In this document: piece after piece, positions 10,509-23,232 of the stretch
Numbering within the stretch: position 1 is the first letter of the stretch
Layout of the letters: each line of letters begins with the position of its first letter
Source of the DNA: Drosophila miranda
Lineage: Eukaryota; Arthropoda; Insecta; Diptera; Drosophilidae
Assembly (NCBI RefSeq): GCF_003369915.1
Contig: NW_022881614.1
Span: 20,066,336 to 20,130,335, forward strand
Direction: 5' to 3'
Length of the DNA: 64,000 nt
Program-made: the position numbers and the translations under genes
The notes under the pieces: model-generated
What the model was told of the DNA's origin: nothing
Databases searched by the model: none
Seen by the model: the letters and a program-made list of their open reading frames with translations, nothing else

Positions 10509-11857
10509 CTAGGCGATTACCCTCGGGTATAGTGACGGGGTGTCAAGTGCGGTGGCTGAGGTTGGTTCCTCTTCTGCTTCTATTATAGGGTTAATACATT
10601 TAACCGTGACTCTTTTAGAAGTTTTCTTAAATTTAACAGCTACATAACTTAGTAGTACTAATATAATTATGACAAATGAAATTAGTAGACTTATTTGTAA
10701 TAGGTTACTATATTTGGTGTATTGCATAATTATTTCATTAGTTTGGACATACGACAGGGGTTTTATTTTAGTTATGTTGTTGTTGACATAAACAATCTGG
10801 GCAAAATCTAACATTGTGTTTGATATTGTAAATTCATTTAATTGGATTGAACAGTTGCAGATTTTTATAATGGTATTTCCTTCCGCTATGATTTCTTGGT
10901 TTACACAATTCTGGTTTAGCGTTGTTTTTGGAAGATTCCATGTGATTAGTATATTGGGTTCAATAAAGTTTATTTGAAAGTTTTGAAAAGTTTTGGAATA
11001 TGGACATTTAGTGGGAATTTGCATTAAAATTCCTTTTATACAATTGTCATTGGTTTTCAATCTAGTTTCTTTAACAAATACTTCTTCATTTTTTATGTAG
11101 TACTTGTCGTATGCCATATCTGTTAACATGTTATTTAATTCGTCTGGATACGGAACGATTTTATAGATTGGTACTTTTGTAATGTCTTTGGGAATGTTGG
11201 AAATTATTAGAATTTCGTTGGTATCGGATTTTAGCCATGTGGAGGTTTTTATATTTAGTATTTTCTCAGAATTTATTTGTTCCAGGTAGTCTTGTTTTAA
11301 TAATTTTGGATTAAATATACCGAGCCTAGTTAATTGCATACCTAGTTCTGTATCTTCGACATATTCTGTGAAATGTTGTAGATTGAATATCAAAATTTCT
11401 ATTTGTTGATTCCTGTCTTTTTCTTTATTTAGTTTGTTTATAACGTTTATTCCGCTATTAACTGCATCTATTACCAAATTTAGTTCATTCATTTGAATTC
11501 TATGGCTGGCTAAATTTTCAATTTTTTGTTCCAAATCGACTTTATCTTCCTGATCTAGTGTTCCAAAGAGATATTTGTAGGCTTTTCCTACTATATTGAT
11601 TAGGCCTCTTTTATTTTTTTTGGTTATTTTTAGCCCGTTCATTTCTCTTTGCAATTAGTCTACTAGATATTTTATTTGGATTATGTCCTGGAATGGTATT
11701 CGTAATTGATAGGTATGTTAATCGATCCAGTTTTGAATATCATATATCCGTTTTGGGATTTTATAGGATTTATTTCTATGTTTTGGCCCTGTGCCATTAC
11801 GATGGTAATTATGAGGAAGATGAGGATTTTAATTGTGTTGAAGTTCGCCGATTCCAT
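10509..11857 (-). pseudogene. gypsy1 envelope-like protein (baculovirus F type), broken, unit A
   Basis: An insect errantivirus envelope gene related to baculovirus F proteins. A signal-peptide start at 11,857, a hydrophobic segment after a basic site (RGLINIVG) and a C-terminal membrane anchor before a short basic tail are seen. A TAA lies in frame just upstream of the RGL region in both units. Unit A also has a 67-bp deletion in the N-terminal part compared with B. No functional product is expected. Confidence 0.82.
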
Positions 11858-12243
11858 TAACTTCCTCGGTTTCTCTGGGATTATTATATTTGCTTCTATT
11901 AGATTTCTTCTTTTTCTTGAATTTTGATTTATAATGAGTTATTTTCCTACCCCTATTTTTTTCTTCATAATGTTTTTCGTCTACCTGTCTAATTTCGCCC
12001 GTCCTTTTGAAAGGATTTTTTACCTTAGACTTAACTAGAGGTGATAGTTTATAGCGGGTATCTACTTCATACTCTATGCGGTTTTTATTTAATTGAGTGA
12101 TTTTATTCACTTTATTTAGTTGGGTGTCATAATCAGGTGAGCCTGCATAAATGAATATATCAGCTGGTGTCCTATTTGTGGTATTATGTTTGGTTTTATG
12201 ATTATAAGTATAAAGAATTAATTCAAACTTCGTGAATCTATCT
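11829..12243 (-). pseudogene. gypsy1 integrase C-terminal segment (unit A, 3' of the LINE)
   Basis: Continues the integrase after the third catalytic region and ends in a Lys-rich tail at 11,829, overlapping the env start by 29 bp as in unit B. It is cut from the rest of pol by the LINE at 12,244-16,536. Confidence 0.85.
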
Positions 12244-12537
12244 ATTGTGGACGTTGACATGCAATGACTGCATCTTTCAAGAGGCGATGCAGTTACTGCA
12301 CCGTCAAGTGGCCCGTGTGACACCAGCAGAAGGCTGTTACGCGCGGATCCCAGGCAAAACGCAGCCCTCCTCCCGCCCAACCGACCGAGGGGCGCTGCCG
12401 CATGACGCGCGGTGCGTAGCCGAACCAAACGCGAACATGCAAGAAAGATAGCTATTAGACTAACATTCGAGGAAAATTAGTACTAAACTTACCAAGAAAC
12501 TAAGCATGCAATCAAAATACAAATACCACTACAATTA

Positions 12538-15500
12538 CTAATTTCTAGAAAGGTGTGTAAGGATTAATAATTTAATAAGAGGAAGAAAATTAGTGGTGGA
12601 TATAATATGGTAGAGGGAATTATAATCCGAGCATAAGACCCTAAACGGTTCATGCAAGGAATAATTCGATCTACAAAGTGGAAGGAACAACGGTATAAAA
12701 TTTCTAGTCAGTCTAATAGGAATCGTGAAGTTTATGCGGCTCAACAGATCAGGGCTGTCTATGTCACCCCTGATCAAGTTGTGCATAAATATCACACCAA
12801 GCATTTTTCTACGGTTAACTAAGGATGGGAGGTTTACTAATAGTAGTCTACTAGAGTAAGATGGGAGTCTTACACCCGCATCCCAGTTAAGGCCCCGCAG
12901 AGCAAAGATTAAAAAGTTTTTCTGTACTGATTCTATACGGTCCTGGTGTATTTTGTACTGAGGGCACCATACACAGGAGCCGTATTCTAAGATCGGACGA
13001 ACAAGCGAGGTATAGAGAGTCTTTGTTATATAGGGGTCGTCAAATTCCTTTGACCACCTCTTTATAAACCCAAGCACGCCCATGGCCTTATTTGCCATGG
13101 TAGAAATGTGTTCGGAAAACTTTAACTTGGGGTCTAACATAACACCCAGATCATCCACCAGGGTAATTCTCTCAAGAGAACCACCAAATAGGGTGTAGGG
13201 AGCCAACAAAGGGCTAGAACGATGAAATGTCATAACTTTGCATTTCGAGGCATTAAGGTGTAACAAGTTTGCACAACACCATGACTGAAAGTTATTGAGA
13301 TCGGATTGCAAGCGAGAATGAAATGAAATGTACTGGACACAGAGTTTAACATCATCCGCATACATAAGTACTCGAGGGTATGTTAATACTGAAGGTAAGT
13401 CATTAATAAAGAGTGTGAAGAGTAAGGGGCCTAGATGGCTGCCTTGTGGTACTCCCGAAGAAACCTTTACTGGTAAAGAGAGGGAGTTTTTGAAGAGGAC
13501 TCTTTGAGACCTAGAACAAAGATAGCTAGAAATCCATCTCAGGAGGTTGGGCGGAAACCCTAAAAGGTCAAGTTTATGCGCTAAAAGGGAATGGTTTACA
13601 GAGTCGAATGCTTTACTAAAGTCGGTGTAAATAACATCCGTCTGTAAGTTACATTGAAAGCCTTTAATAATGAAAGAGGTAAACTCTAACAAGTTCGTGG
13701 TGGTTGATCGCCGCCTTATAAATCCATGCTGAGTTGGAGATATAAGTGACTTGCAGAGATGTTGCAAGTGCGGAGTTAAAACCCTCTCAAACATTTTAGG
13801 AATAGCGGATAACTTTGCTATACCTCTATAATTTTTTGCATCAGACTTGCTACCTTTTTTATGGAGAGGAATTATAAACGATTCCTTCCAGATCGGGGGG
13901 AAGCAAGAAGAATCAATGGATAGGGTGAATAGTTTAAGCAAAGGTCCACACAGAGCCTCGGCGCAGTACCTGAGTACACAACCTGGAACCCCGTCTGGAC
14001 CCGGTGAAAACACCGGCTTAACTAGTCGAAGATCATGAAGTAGGGAACATTCATTTAACAAGGGACTGAAAATGCCGTTCGACCTCGGTAAACCGTATGG
14101 GTACGGATGACCAGAGTAGCTTTCCTCAGAATAGGTGGTTTGGAAGAATTGGGCAAAAAGATCGGCAATTGCCTGATCATTATTTGCCGACGTATTACAA
14201 AATGATAGCGAGGATGGGTGTGCGGACGTTCTACGCTTACTGTTTACGAAGCTGTAAAACTGTTTAGGGTCCTGAGAAAAACGTATCCTGCATCGAGATA
14301 GGTAGTTCTTATAGCATTGAGCATTAAGAACTGAAAAGTTTGACCGAGCTAATACATAGCGAGAGTGAGAAGTAGGAGAACCCACTTCTTGAAATTTTTT
14401 ATAAAGTCTTGATTTTAAGTTTTTTAGACTGGATAACTCTTTGGTAAACCAAGGGGGTTTTCCAGATCTAGTCGGACAAGAAAGCGGGACACAAGAATCG
14501 AAAAATGTGCCAAGAGCATTGTAAAAAATGTTTGTGCCTTTTATGCACAAGAACAAAGCGGACCAATCAAAATCCCTAATGAGGTTATTAAGCTTCGCAA
14601 ACTCGGCTTTACGAAAGCAGCGGACACGTTCGGGCAGCCTACTCGACCGATCCAATACAGTTGGTCCTATATCTAGCGACACCTCGAAAGTAGGGTGGTA
14701 GGCGTCTTCAGGTATAGTGAGCGGAAGGGCTCGGGTTAACAACACTATGGTCGGATCCGATACAAAGCACAGATCAAGCAATCGACCCAAGGAATTTTTC
14801 ACATGGTTGACCTGAGACAGGGATAGGTCAAGCAAGCCGTCAACAAAGTCATGTCGTGACATGGGCACTAGGATACTAGACTCGTTTACCGAAGACCAAA
14901 CAGTTCCTGGCAAGTTGAAGTCACCAAGAAGTATCATACGATCTTTATCAGATAGCGATGAAGAAACAGCGGTTAAAGCGGACAAGTGCTGCTGAAGGGA
15001 CTGAAAATGCCGTTCGACCTCGGTAAACCGTATGGGTACGGATGACCAGAGTAGCTTTCCTCAGAATAGGTGGTTTGGAAGAATTGGGCAAAAAGATCGG
15101 CAATTGCCTGATCATTATTTGCCGACGTATTACAAAATGATAGCGAGGATGGGTGTGCGGACGTTCTACGCTTACTGTTTACGAAGCTGTAAAACTGTTT
15201 AGGGTCCTGAGAAAAACGTATCCTGCATCGAGATAGGTAGTTCTTATAGCATTGAGCATTAAGAACTGAAAAGTTTGACCGAGCTAATACATAGCGAGAG
15301 TGAGAAGTAGGAGAACCCACTTCTTGAAATTTTTTATAAAGTCTTGATTTTAAGTTTTTTAGACTGGATAACTCTTTGGTAAACCAAGGGGGTTTTCCAG
15401 ATCTAGTCGGACAAGAAAGCGGGACACAAGAATCGAAAAATGTGCCAAGAGCATTGTAAAAAATGTTTGTGCCTTTTATGATATCAGTGCACAAGAACAA

Positions 15501-16360
15501 AGCGGACCAATCAAAATCCCTAATGAGGTTATTAAGCTTCGCAAACTCGGCTTTACGAAAGCAGCGGACACGTTCGGGCAGCCTACTCGACCGATCCAAT
15601 ACAGTTGGTCCTATATCTAGCGACACCTCGAAAGTAGGGTGGTAGGCGTCTTCAGGTATAGTGAGCGGAAGGGCTCGGGTTAACAACACTATGGTCGGAT
15701 CCGATACAAAGCACAGATCAAGCAATCGACCCAAGGAATTTTTCACATGGTTGACTTGAGACAGGGATAGGTCAAGCAAGCCGTCAACAAAGTCATGTCG
15801 TGACATGGGCACTAGGATACTAGACTCGTTTACCGAAGACCAAACAGTTCCTGGCAAGTTGAAGTCACCAAGAAGTATCATACGATCTTTATCAGATAGC
15901 GAGGAAGAAACAGCGGTTAAAGCGGACAAGTGCTGCTCATAAATTGAAATATCCGAAGAAGGTGGGATATACGAGCAAGTAATGAATATAGCGAAAGCGG
16001 GAAGAATCAGTTTTACACACAGGAATTCCAGTTCCTGTTGAACTTGGACTGTAAAGTGTTCCGACGTGAAGTAAGAGTCCACTGCAATTAGAACCCCCCT
16101 GCCCGTCGAGACGAACGGTCCTTTCTAAAAGTTGTGTACCGACCTGCCAAAACCTCGGAACTAAGATTGTCCGGCTTTAACCAGGTTTCAGTAAACACAA
16201 TAACGTGGGAAGCAAATGCAACACTATCCCGGAAAAGAATGCTGAGCTTACTACGCAAGCCTCTTACATTCTGATAGGTTACTAAAAGAGAAGTTCGTTT
16301 TTTGGAAAGGTGGAAGCAAGACGGGAAGTTGAGGAAGAGGAAGTTGAGGTTGAGGGTGGC
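12538..16360 (-). pseudogene. LINE ORF2 (endonuclease-reverse transcriptase) with internal duplication
   Basis: The AP-like endonuclease begins near 16,290 (NVRGLRSK, then TETWL) and continues, after a one-base shift in a G run near 16,098, to GDFNLPG and DLCFVSD. The RT follows with TDFSKAFDSVNH, GVPQGSHLGPLLF and the catalytic YADD, ending at 12,538. Bases 14,996-15,937 and 14,061-14,993 are two near-identical copies of the endonuclease-to-RT linker region. Reading through the first copy meets a stop at about 14,973. The second copy plus the RT forms an 815-codon open frame. It cannot work as it stands. Confidence 0.82.
14061..15937 (-). repeat. 0.93-kb tandem duplication inside the LINE
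   Basis: 14,061-14,993 and 14,996-15,937 are direct copies. They differ by 9 extra bases near 15,481 and a few substitutions. This is a very recent event, or an assembly artefact. Confidence 0.85.
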
Positions 16361-16536
16361 ACACTGGAAAGATTTGGAAGGGATATGGGGGGCCTATTCT
16401 TCTTCTTAGCCTTAAACTCCTTCACCACCAAATGCTCCGGCCAAAATTTGGCGGAGCAAATGGTGTCAAATTGAGTTGGGGAGATGCTTATCTTAAACGA
16501 GGCTATCTCCCTGGCATAAAAGAAGTTAAATTTGGG

Positions 16537-18953
16537 TCTGGGTTATCCTCGCTAGATATAATTCTTAATTTTTCATTTACTGTTTTATGAAATCTTTCTA
16601 CGTCAGATATTCCATTTTTGCTGGAGGTGATCTCTATTTTGACGTTTTCCGCATTCAGCCATGCTTGCAATGCTGTGCACATAAAAGCTGAATCTTTATC
16701 GGCTTTGATTTCAATTGGTTTGCCCATCTCGTTAAAAACTTTCATGATGGCTCTTTTTGCTTCTAACCAGTCACGACTTTTTACTTCTACAAGAGTGGCA
16801 AACTTCGAGTATACGTCAATACATGATAGGAACTGTTGGTTTCCAACCATATAGAAATCTATGACGTATTTCTCTCTGATGTTCAGTATTTCCGGTGTAG
16901 TTTCGAATGCCAACTTCGTATTTCTATGCTCTGTTTTGCCAATATTACAAGTAGGACATTCGTTTATGATGTTTTGGATTAGTTTTTGATAATCCGGGTA
17001 ATAGTATTTTCCCCTAAACCAATTGACGGTTTTCTCTATCCCTGGATGGAGTAAGCCTTTATGATTCTTTAATATGGTTTCTTTAAATTCAGCGTAATTC
17101 TGAATATCTAGGAGTTTCGTGCTTGATTTAATAGCTTTGGTTATATTGTTAGAATTAATGATTTCTAAATAGGCTTTTTGGAATGGAGGAAAATCTATTT
17201 CGTTATGGAAATATAATGCGCTCTTTTTGGTGCATAGATATTCCTTTATTATATCCTTCGCTAAGGTGTTAGTCATTTCCTTATACGTGATCTTGATGAT
17301 TAGCTTGTGAAAATAACGAATTGTTTCTACCTTATCTTCATTGCCTTTTATTAGCTCAATTTGCCGATTGTAATAGTTAATTGGTCTTTCCGTGATAGCA
17401 ATGTGATTTAGATTGTCTTCCTGTCCGCTATGTACAGTTGCACCAACGCTATTGGAAGCTTCTCCAAGGAGATTTTCATTAATCTTTACCCTTGATAAGG
17501 CATCAGCTACATGATTTTCTCTGCCTGGTAGCTATTTCATTTTAAAATCAAACTCATTCAGTTTTATTTTCCACCTTTGTAATTTCATATTTGGCTCCTT
17601 GAGGTTGTTCAACCAAATCAAGGGTTTATGATCGCTTTGTATCTCGAATGTTCTACCGAACAGGTATGAACGGAAATACTTGGTTGCCCATACGATCGCT
17701 AATAATTCCTTTTCGATGGCTGAATAGTTTATTTCATGTTCATTTAGGGTTCTGCTAGCGTAGCAGATCGGTTTGTGTTCTTGTGACAAAACCGCTCCTA
17801 ATGCTATGTTACTAGCGTCGGTTGTTACCGTGAACATTTTGTCAAAGTCTGGGAACGCAAGGATAGGGTCTGAGGTGATGAGTACTTTTAGTCTCTCAAA
17901 TGCCTCGACGTACTTTTCTTCCTTGGGGTCTATGACAGCTCCTTTCTTTAGTTTGAGTGTCATGGGTTTTGCTATGTTTGCAAAATTAGGAATGAATTTC
18001 CTGTAGAACCCGCACAGACCTAAGAATGACTTTATTTGTTTAGTCGTTTCTGGTATTGGAAATTTGACAATGGCAGAGATTTTGCCTGGATTTGGTACTA
18101 TTCCTTCAGTAGTTATCCATTTGTAGCTTCAAGTTGGCGTCTCTCAACTTTCCAAATACTCTCCTTAGTGACAACAAGTGTTCTTCCAATGAAGTGAAAA
18201 ATATAATGATGTCATCTAAGTATACAAAGCAATCTTTGAAGATTAACTCTTCTAGCAGATTGTTCATACATCTTTGGAAGGTAGCTGGGGCAGTGGTTAG
18301 CCCAAAGGGCATACGAGTGAACTCGTAATGTCCATGCTTAGTGGAGAACGCAGTTTTGGGGATTGAGCTAGGTTCCATGGGTATTTGACGGAAACCTTTT
18401 GCTAAATCGATTGTGGTAAAATACTGACATTTACCTAGTTTGTCTAGGATTTCATCCATTCGTGGAGTTGGGAATTTGTCCTTAACTGTTATTTCATTTA
18501 GACTTCTATAGTCTACTACCATTCGATATTTTTGCTTTCCTGACGCATCTATCTTCTTCGGAATCATAGATATGGGCGAGCAGTAAGGAGAATTCGACTT
18601 TCGAATTATTCCCTGCCTGATCATATCTTTGATTTGCTGGTTTACCTCCTGATCATGTATCTGGGCATATTTGGAGGGTCGTCTGTAGACCGGGTCTTCA
18701 TGTTGAGTTTTGATCTCGTGCTTGATTGTACTTGTGAAAGTCAAATTGTCACCTTCTCTGTACTGCACATCCTTAAACTCATATAAGACCTTCTTTAACT
18801 CTTCCCTCTCTTCGTCGTTCAAGTGTTCCAGTCTTAATTGATTACATTCCCTTAATTCACTGTCTAGAGCGGAAGCGAAGTATTGATCTCCCTCTGGAGA
18901 TGGGTCAAGGCACTTAGGTACGATCTTCTCTTCTTTTGTAGAGGGATCGGTGA
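16537..18953 (-). pseudogene. gypsy1 pol: reverse transcriptase, RNase H, integrase N-terminal part (unit A)
   Basis: From the right: RT (18,957-18,106) with motifs [27 protein letters not shown] and catalytic YLDD; then a gap where about a dozen codons after the palm are missing, which shifts the frame. The connection domain and RNase H follow (17,963-17,532) with TDASN, a catalytic Glu in IEKELLA and SDHKPL. A TAG at about 17,530 breaks the link to integrase (17,527 onward), which has an H-x-H/C-x2-C zinc-binding region and the core Asp, Asp and Glu. The frame ends where the LINE enters. The deletion and TAG are also in unit B. Bases 18,954-18,957 (ACTT) are one copy of the gypsy2 target duplication. 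Confidence 0.87.
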
Positions 18954-18957
18954 ACTT

Positions 18958-20476
18958 TGTAACGGGCAACGAGTCCTGTTCGAAAACGGGCGTTACGATT
19001 TGAGAGAGCTGGGCACGCTAATAATTATCCGGCTCTAGCTCGTCGGCTTTGGGGGTGGAGTTGTTGCTCCCTCAGATCAACCCAGACTCGAGGCTTCAAT
19101 TACCAATAATATTGCCAGAATTTAGCGTGCTGCGACTTATGCTAGAACGGTAGATTTGACGAGAAGAAGATACGAAGCTAAAGAGGATAGAGAACAGGAA
19201 GAGAGAGGGAAGCGAAAGGAAAGAAGGATAAAGAGGAAAGGGAAGTGAGAACCAAGGAAAACGGAGAGACATCGGTGTATATGTCCGCAGATGTTATGCG
19301 GAGTCTGAACCCACCCTGCCTTTGGTCATCCTCACGGAATAGCCGTTATTCGATGACCCCTTTTGAACTTTTACGAAAACGCGCGAGCTAGCATTGAGTC
19401 CATTTTGTTCTTCTATCTAAACTTCAACATTATTTCCTTAAAACAAAAATTAAATCCGATATGGCAACATAGTAAATGATCTTAATAACTACTAAAAATA
19501 GGTGATTCGTAATGGTTGGGTATATAAGGATATTTGATAATGTAATGAGTATATATATAATAAGACTGTAATTCGGGTTAAATTCTAATTAAATTCATAA
19601 ATTTCGCTTTTCGCATAACATGGGAAAATCATTGAATACTTTAAGTTCGTTACTTTCGCTTTTCGCACCAATGTGGAAAAATCATTAAATCTTTTAACTT
19701 CCGAATAAGTCGAAAATCAAGTCGAAAAACTCCTATGCGGAGTTCAGTCGATGACCGGATGCAGATGGCATCTCTAACGAGATGCCAACGATCAGATCGC
19801 TCAAGGCAAAGCCTCAATAGGCAGGGGGCAGAGGTTTCAAATTCGTGAGGTTGGGCAAGGATCAGTTGGTTTTCAAAACTACGTACATTTCAACTTTTGG
19901 AAGGTATGCTTACTCACTCACTGTTCAATTTCCAACGACGAAAGATCGATCTTCCGGCGTAGGCTGAAAACAAGCGTTAATTCGGAAAGGTGGTTTACAG
20001 TACGGAGACTCTATCTCTTGCTACAACTCAGAATTCCTAACTTCGACCTACTCCTTGTATGTGGAGCCACAGAACTTTTGTGGGAATTTTCTCCCTGACA
20101 AGCTGTGGCGTCTTTCCTCCGAGCGGGATCTGTCGCGAGACTCCCGTGCCCCGTCACTCCACTTGTACGAGCAAGGGAATCAGCGGGTGCGTGAGCTGCA
20201 GAAAATCAGATGAAAACCTGTTCTGTGGATTTTTCCAATCGCACTCACCCAAAATATCGCGATCAACCGAAAGGTATGTCTTTTCCGTACCGTGTCGAGT
20301 TGTTTCACAATGGAATTTTCCTATGATGGCACTTCTTACAAAAGATTCCTTTGCGCGCACACCCGTTCTCGACGAGATCTTTAACCGGAAAAGGAACCTT
20401 AACCGATTAATCTTAACCGATTAATCCTTCCCGCCAAACCTATCGACTTCTTCTACGTCGCTTCAGGCCCGCTACA
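18958..20476 (-). repeat. gypsy2 3' LTR (unit A, 1,519 bp)
   Basis: Begins TGTAAC and ends GCTACA on the plus strand. It contains a purine-rich stretch (about 19,160-19,275) and a TATATA near 19,530. It lacks the 1.9-kb and roughly 155-bp segments found in the partner LTR. A 121-codon antisense frame within it is not called. Confidence 0.88.
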
Positions 20477-20544
20477 AAGCCCCCCCACCAGATCAGACGA
20501 GGGGTGGTTACATCTCCTAGGCTGATACCGCATGAAGCGACTTA

Positions 20545-21786
20545 TCATTGTCGTATGTCCTTTGCGTGGTAGTTCCCCAAAGATCGTCCTTGCAAGTCTT
20601 CCAATTCATAATACGCACCGCCAAGCTTTCTTCGAACTCGAGCCTTCACAAACGCTTGTCCGAATTTGGCACTGTACCCTGTTTGGAAGCAGCTTTGCTT
20701 GAAGTTCCTCCGGAACACTTCCTGACCTACGGCGAAATCTACTTGTCTTGAGCGCAGGTTGTATCGCTTCTCGTTTTGATCGTGCATCTTCTGCATTTGT
20801 ACACAGGCGCCCTTGCGTATGATTTCAAGCGAGTCGGGTCTGTTGAATACCAAGGATCGATCGTCTAGTAACTTTAATTTCCTGAGTAGCGAATATGTTG
20901 ACCCGGCCGTGACCATATGCTGGCCAAACACCATGTAGTACGGGGTAGTCCCTATACTAGCATGAGACGCGGATCTTAGCGCACATGAAATGCGACTTAG
21001 GTGCTCGTCCCAATCCTTCTGATCGGTTCGTAGGTACGCCCTGATCCCGCTAATCACTGACCGGTTCACACGCTCAGAGGCGTTCGCTTGCGGTGAATGC
21101 ACGGCCGTTAAAGTGTGTGTTATTTCAAACCGACTTAAAAGCTTTCGAAACGATTCGGATCGGAACTGGGATCCATTATTAGATACGATTGTTTCGGGAA
21201 CACCAAACGTCATGAATAATTCAGTTTCGAGTTTCTTAACCTCCACGTCAGCGCTTATTTTCTTGACGGGCTTCAGGAAGATGTATTTCGAGAAGTGGTC
21301 CAGTACGATAAAAATGCCTATGTTTCCGCCTCTCGACCTGGGATAAGGTCCCAGGAAATCCACGAACAGTCTTTGAAAGAACCGCTGACTCTCCGGCGCT
21401 TTCCCTAACGGAGGTCGAAGAACATAATTCGGGGCTTTGGTCGTCTTACACACGAGACAAGCATTGATGTGGGCTTTTACGTCGGATACTAGACCAGGCC
21501 AGAAATAATGTCGCCTTATGCGTTCAATAGTCTTGTGGATTCCTCTGTGGGACGCTAACGAATTGTCGTGAGCGCGCGCAAGCACGTCGGGAACCATTAT
21601 CTTTGGTATCAACAGCTTCCAAGCGTACTCGTCGTGAACTTGTTCTCCGGTCAGATGTTCAGCGCGACGGTACACAAATCCCTTATCCGTTTTTAAGTCA
21701 GGCAGCTGGTCCTGGTTAGCCTGGACCTTCTGTACTAAATCCGTATATTCGGACGATAAGAAGTGTTTAGAAAATAAATCGACCAA
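20545..21786 (-). pseudogene. gypsy2 integrase with catalytic Asp-to-Asn change (unit A)
   Basis: An open frame of 413 codons. An H-x3-H...C-x2-C zinc-binding domain (HRGIHKTIERI...CLVCKTT) is followed by the DDE core: first Asp in VDFLGPYPR, second at TIVSNNGSQF, Glu in the ANASERVNRS region. The second catalytic Asp is Asn here and Asp in unit B (SDNGSQF), so this copy should be inactive although its frame is longest. A C-terminal chromatin/DNA-binding tail ends at 20,545. A frameshift separates it from RNase H upstream. Confidence 0.87.
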
Positions 21787-22166
21787 GGTGAATCCAAAGC
21801 TGCTACTTCAGCTTCGTTGACCCGGGACAAAAAATCGTTCTGCGCACCTTTACGATGTTCGATCTTGAATCGATACCTCTGCAGAGCAATGGCCCAACGA
21901 GCTAACCGGGAACTTAGATCTGTGTTGGACATAAGCCATTTTAACGAGGCGTGATCGGTTATGATCGTGAACTCATGACCTTCCACGTATGCTCTGAAGT
22001 TCTTCAAAGATACTATTGCCGCCAAGCATTCCTGCTCCATCACAGTGTAATTACGTTGCGCTCTGATCAACTTCTTTGAAACGAAGGCAATAGGGCATTC
22101 GTCTCCCTCTTTGGACAACTGTACTAATACTCCTCCCACTCCCGTTTTGCTGGCGTCGCAATGAAT
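21735..22166 (-). pseudogene. gypsy2 RNase H domain (unit A)
   Basis: RNase H of the Ty3/gypsy type: DASKTGVGG, a Glu in the QECLAAI helix and TDHASLKWL supply the acidic active site. A TAA at about 22,167 lies directly before the IHCDAS motif and separates it from RT; the same stop is in unit B. The end is out of frame with integrase. Confidence 0.85.
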
Positions 22167-23228
22167 TTAGAAAGGTTTTGTAAAATCTGGATTTCTCAGT
22201 ACCGGGGCTTCACAGAGACATTGCTTCAAGGCGTCAAAAGCTTTTTCCGTCAGAGCAAATTTCCGTTTGGTGGTCATGACGTCCGTTAATGGAGCAGAGA
22301 GCGAAGCGAAATTTGGTACGAATTTACGATACCATCCGCATAAACCCATAAAACTTCTCAGTCCCTTTAAAGTTTTGGGTAAGGGATAACTGGTGATCGC
22401 CTCGATCTTCTCGGGATCTGTCCGGATACCCCCATCTCCTATGACATGACCTAGGTAACGCACTCGTCGCATGCAGAAATGACTTTTAGCAATATTGATC
22501 GTCAATCCTGCTTGTTTCAGATGCCTAGATATCTCTGACAAAACCTCTAGGTGCTTTTCAAAATTCGAGGAAACAACTAATAAATCGTCTAAATAAACGA
22601 ATACTTCGTTCCGCAACCGGGCTGGAACTACTTTATCCATTAAGCGAGACATGGTGCTGGTGGCATTACACAATCCAAACGGCATTACCTTGAATTGGTA
22701 CAGATGCCTACCCGGAACCGTAAACGCGGTCTTATCGCGAGACTTGAGCTGTAACGGTACTTGCCAGTAGGCGTCCTTCAAATCGAGACTCGTGATGTAT
22801 TCTGGTTTCGGCAGTCGGCTAAGAATGCCACTAATCTGAGGCAAAGGATAAGCGTCCTTTTCTGTGAAACCATTTACCTTTCGACAATCTAAGCAGATCC
22901 GAACCTTTCCGGGCTTAGTAACCATTACTATCGGTGAGGACCACGGACTGTCCGATTCCTCAATCACACCTAACTGAAACATCCGGTCTATTTCGGTATA
23001 CATGGCCTTTTCAACGGCTGGCGAAACAGGAAAATGCCTTTGTTTTACTGGCTTGGCATTTCCCACGTCGATAACGTGTGTGATTAAGTTCGTTTTACCT
23101 AAGCCATTTACAGCGAACGAGGGATAAGCGTCTATGACCTTGGACAGTTGGTCCTTTTGGGTTCTGGTTAACGAATGTTGTTCCTCACTATCCTTCGTTC
23201 GCGGAGCCTCTATTTCTGATACCCGCAA
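22167..23228 (-). pseudogene. gypsy2 reverse transcriptase (unit A)
   Basis: A complete RT domain: ICLDCRKVNGFTEKD, TSLDLKDAYWQ, FGLCNATSTMSRLMD, catalytic YLDDLLVV, then the GLCGWYRKF connection motif. The frame is open but is separated from protease by a 56-bp deletion at about 23,239 that unit B lacks, and from RNase H by a stop codon. Confidence 0.87.
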
Positions 23229-23232
23229 CCTA

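Larger units (their letters stand above)
12244..16536 (-). mobile_element. CR1/Jockey-group LINE, 5'-truncated, unit A only
   Basis: A 4,293-bp insertion in the gypsy1 integrase; unit B has the uninterrupted target (ctatct/tctggg) with no duplication or loss. On the minus strand it holds a short ORF1 end, an endonuclease and a reverse transcriptase, but no RNase H or poly-A tail. Its 3' end (12,244-12,445) is a GC-rich segment of unknown origin. RT wording such as DFSKAFDSVNH and YADDVKL fits CR1-like or Jockey-like LINEs. Its absence from B places the insertion after amplification. Confidence 0.85.

Noticed and set aside
12244..12445. GC-rich segment as a separate bacterial or satellite insertion
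   Set aside because: It lies within the exact boundaries of the LINE insertion and has no independent ends; best kept as part of the LINE with unknown origin.
20059..20424. 121-codon frame antisense to gypsy2 in its LTR (and shorter versions in the other LTRs)
   Set aside because: No domain, antisense to the element, and its start is lost in the enlarged LTR.
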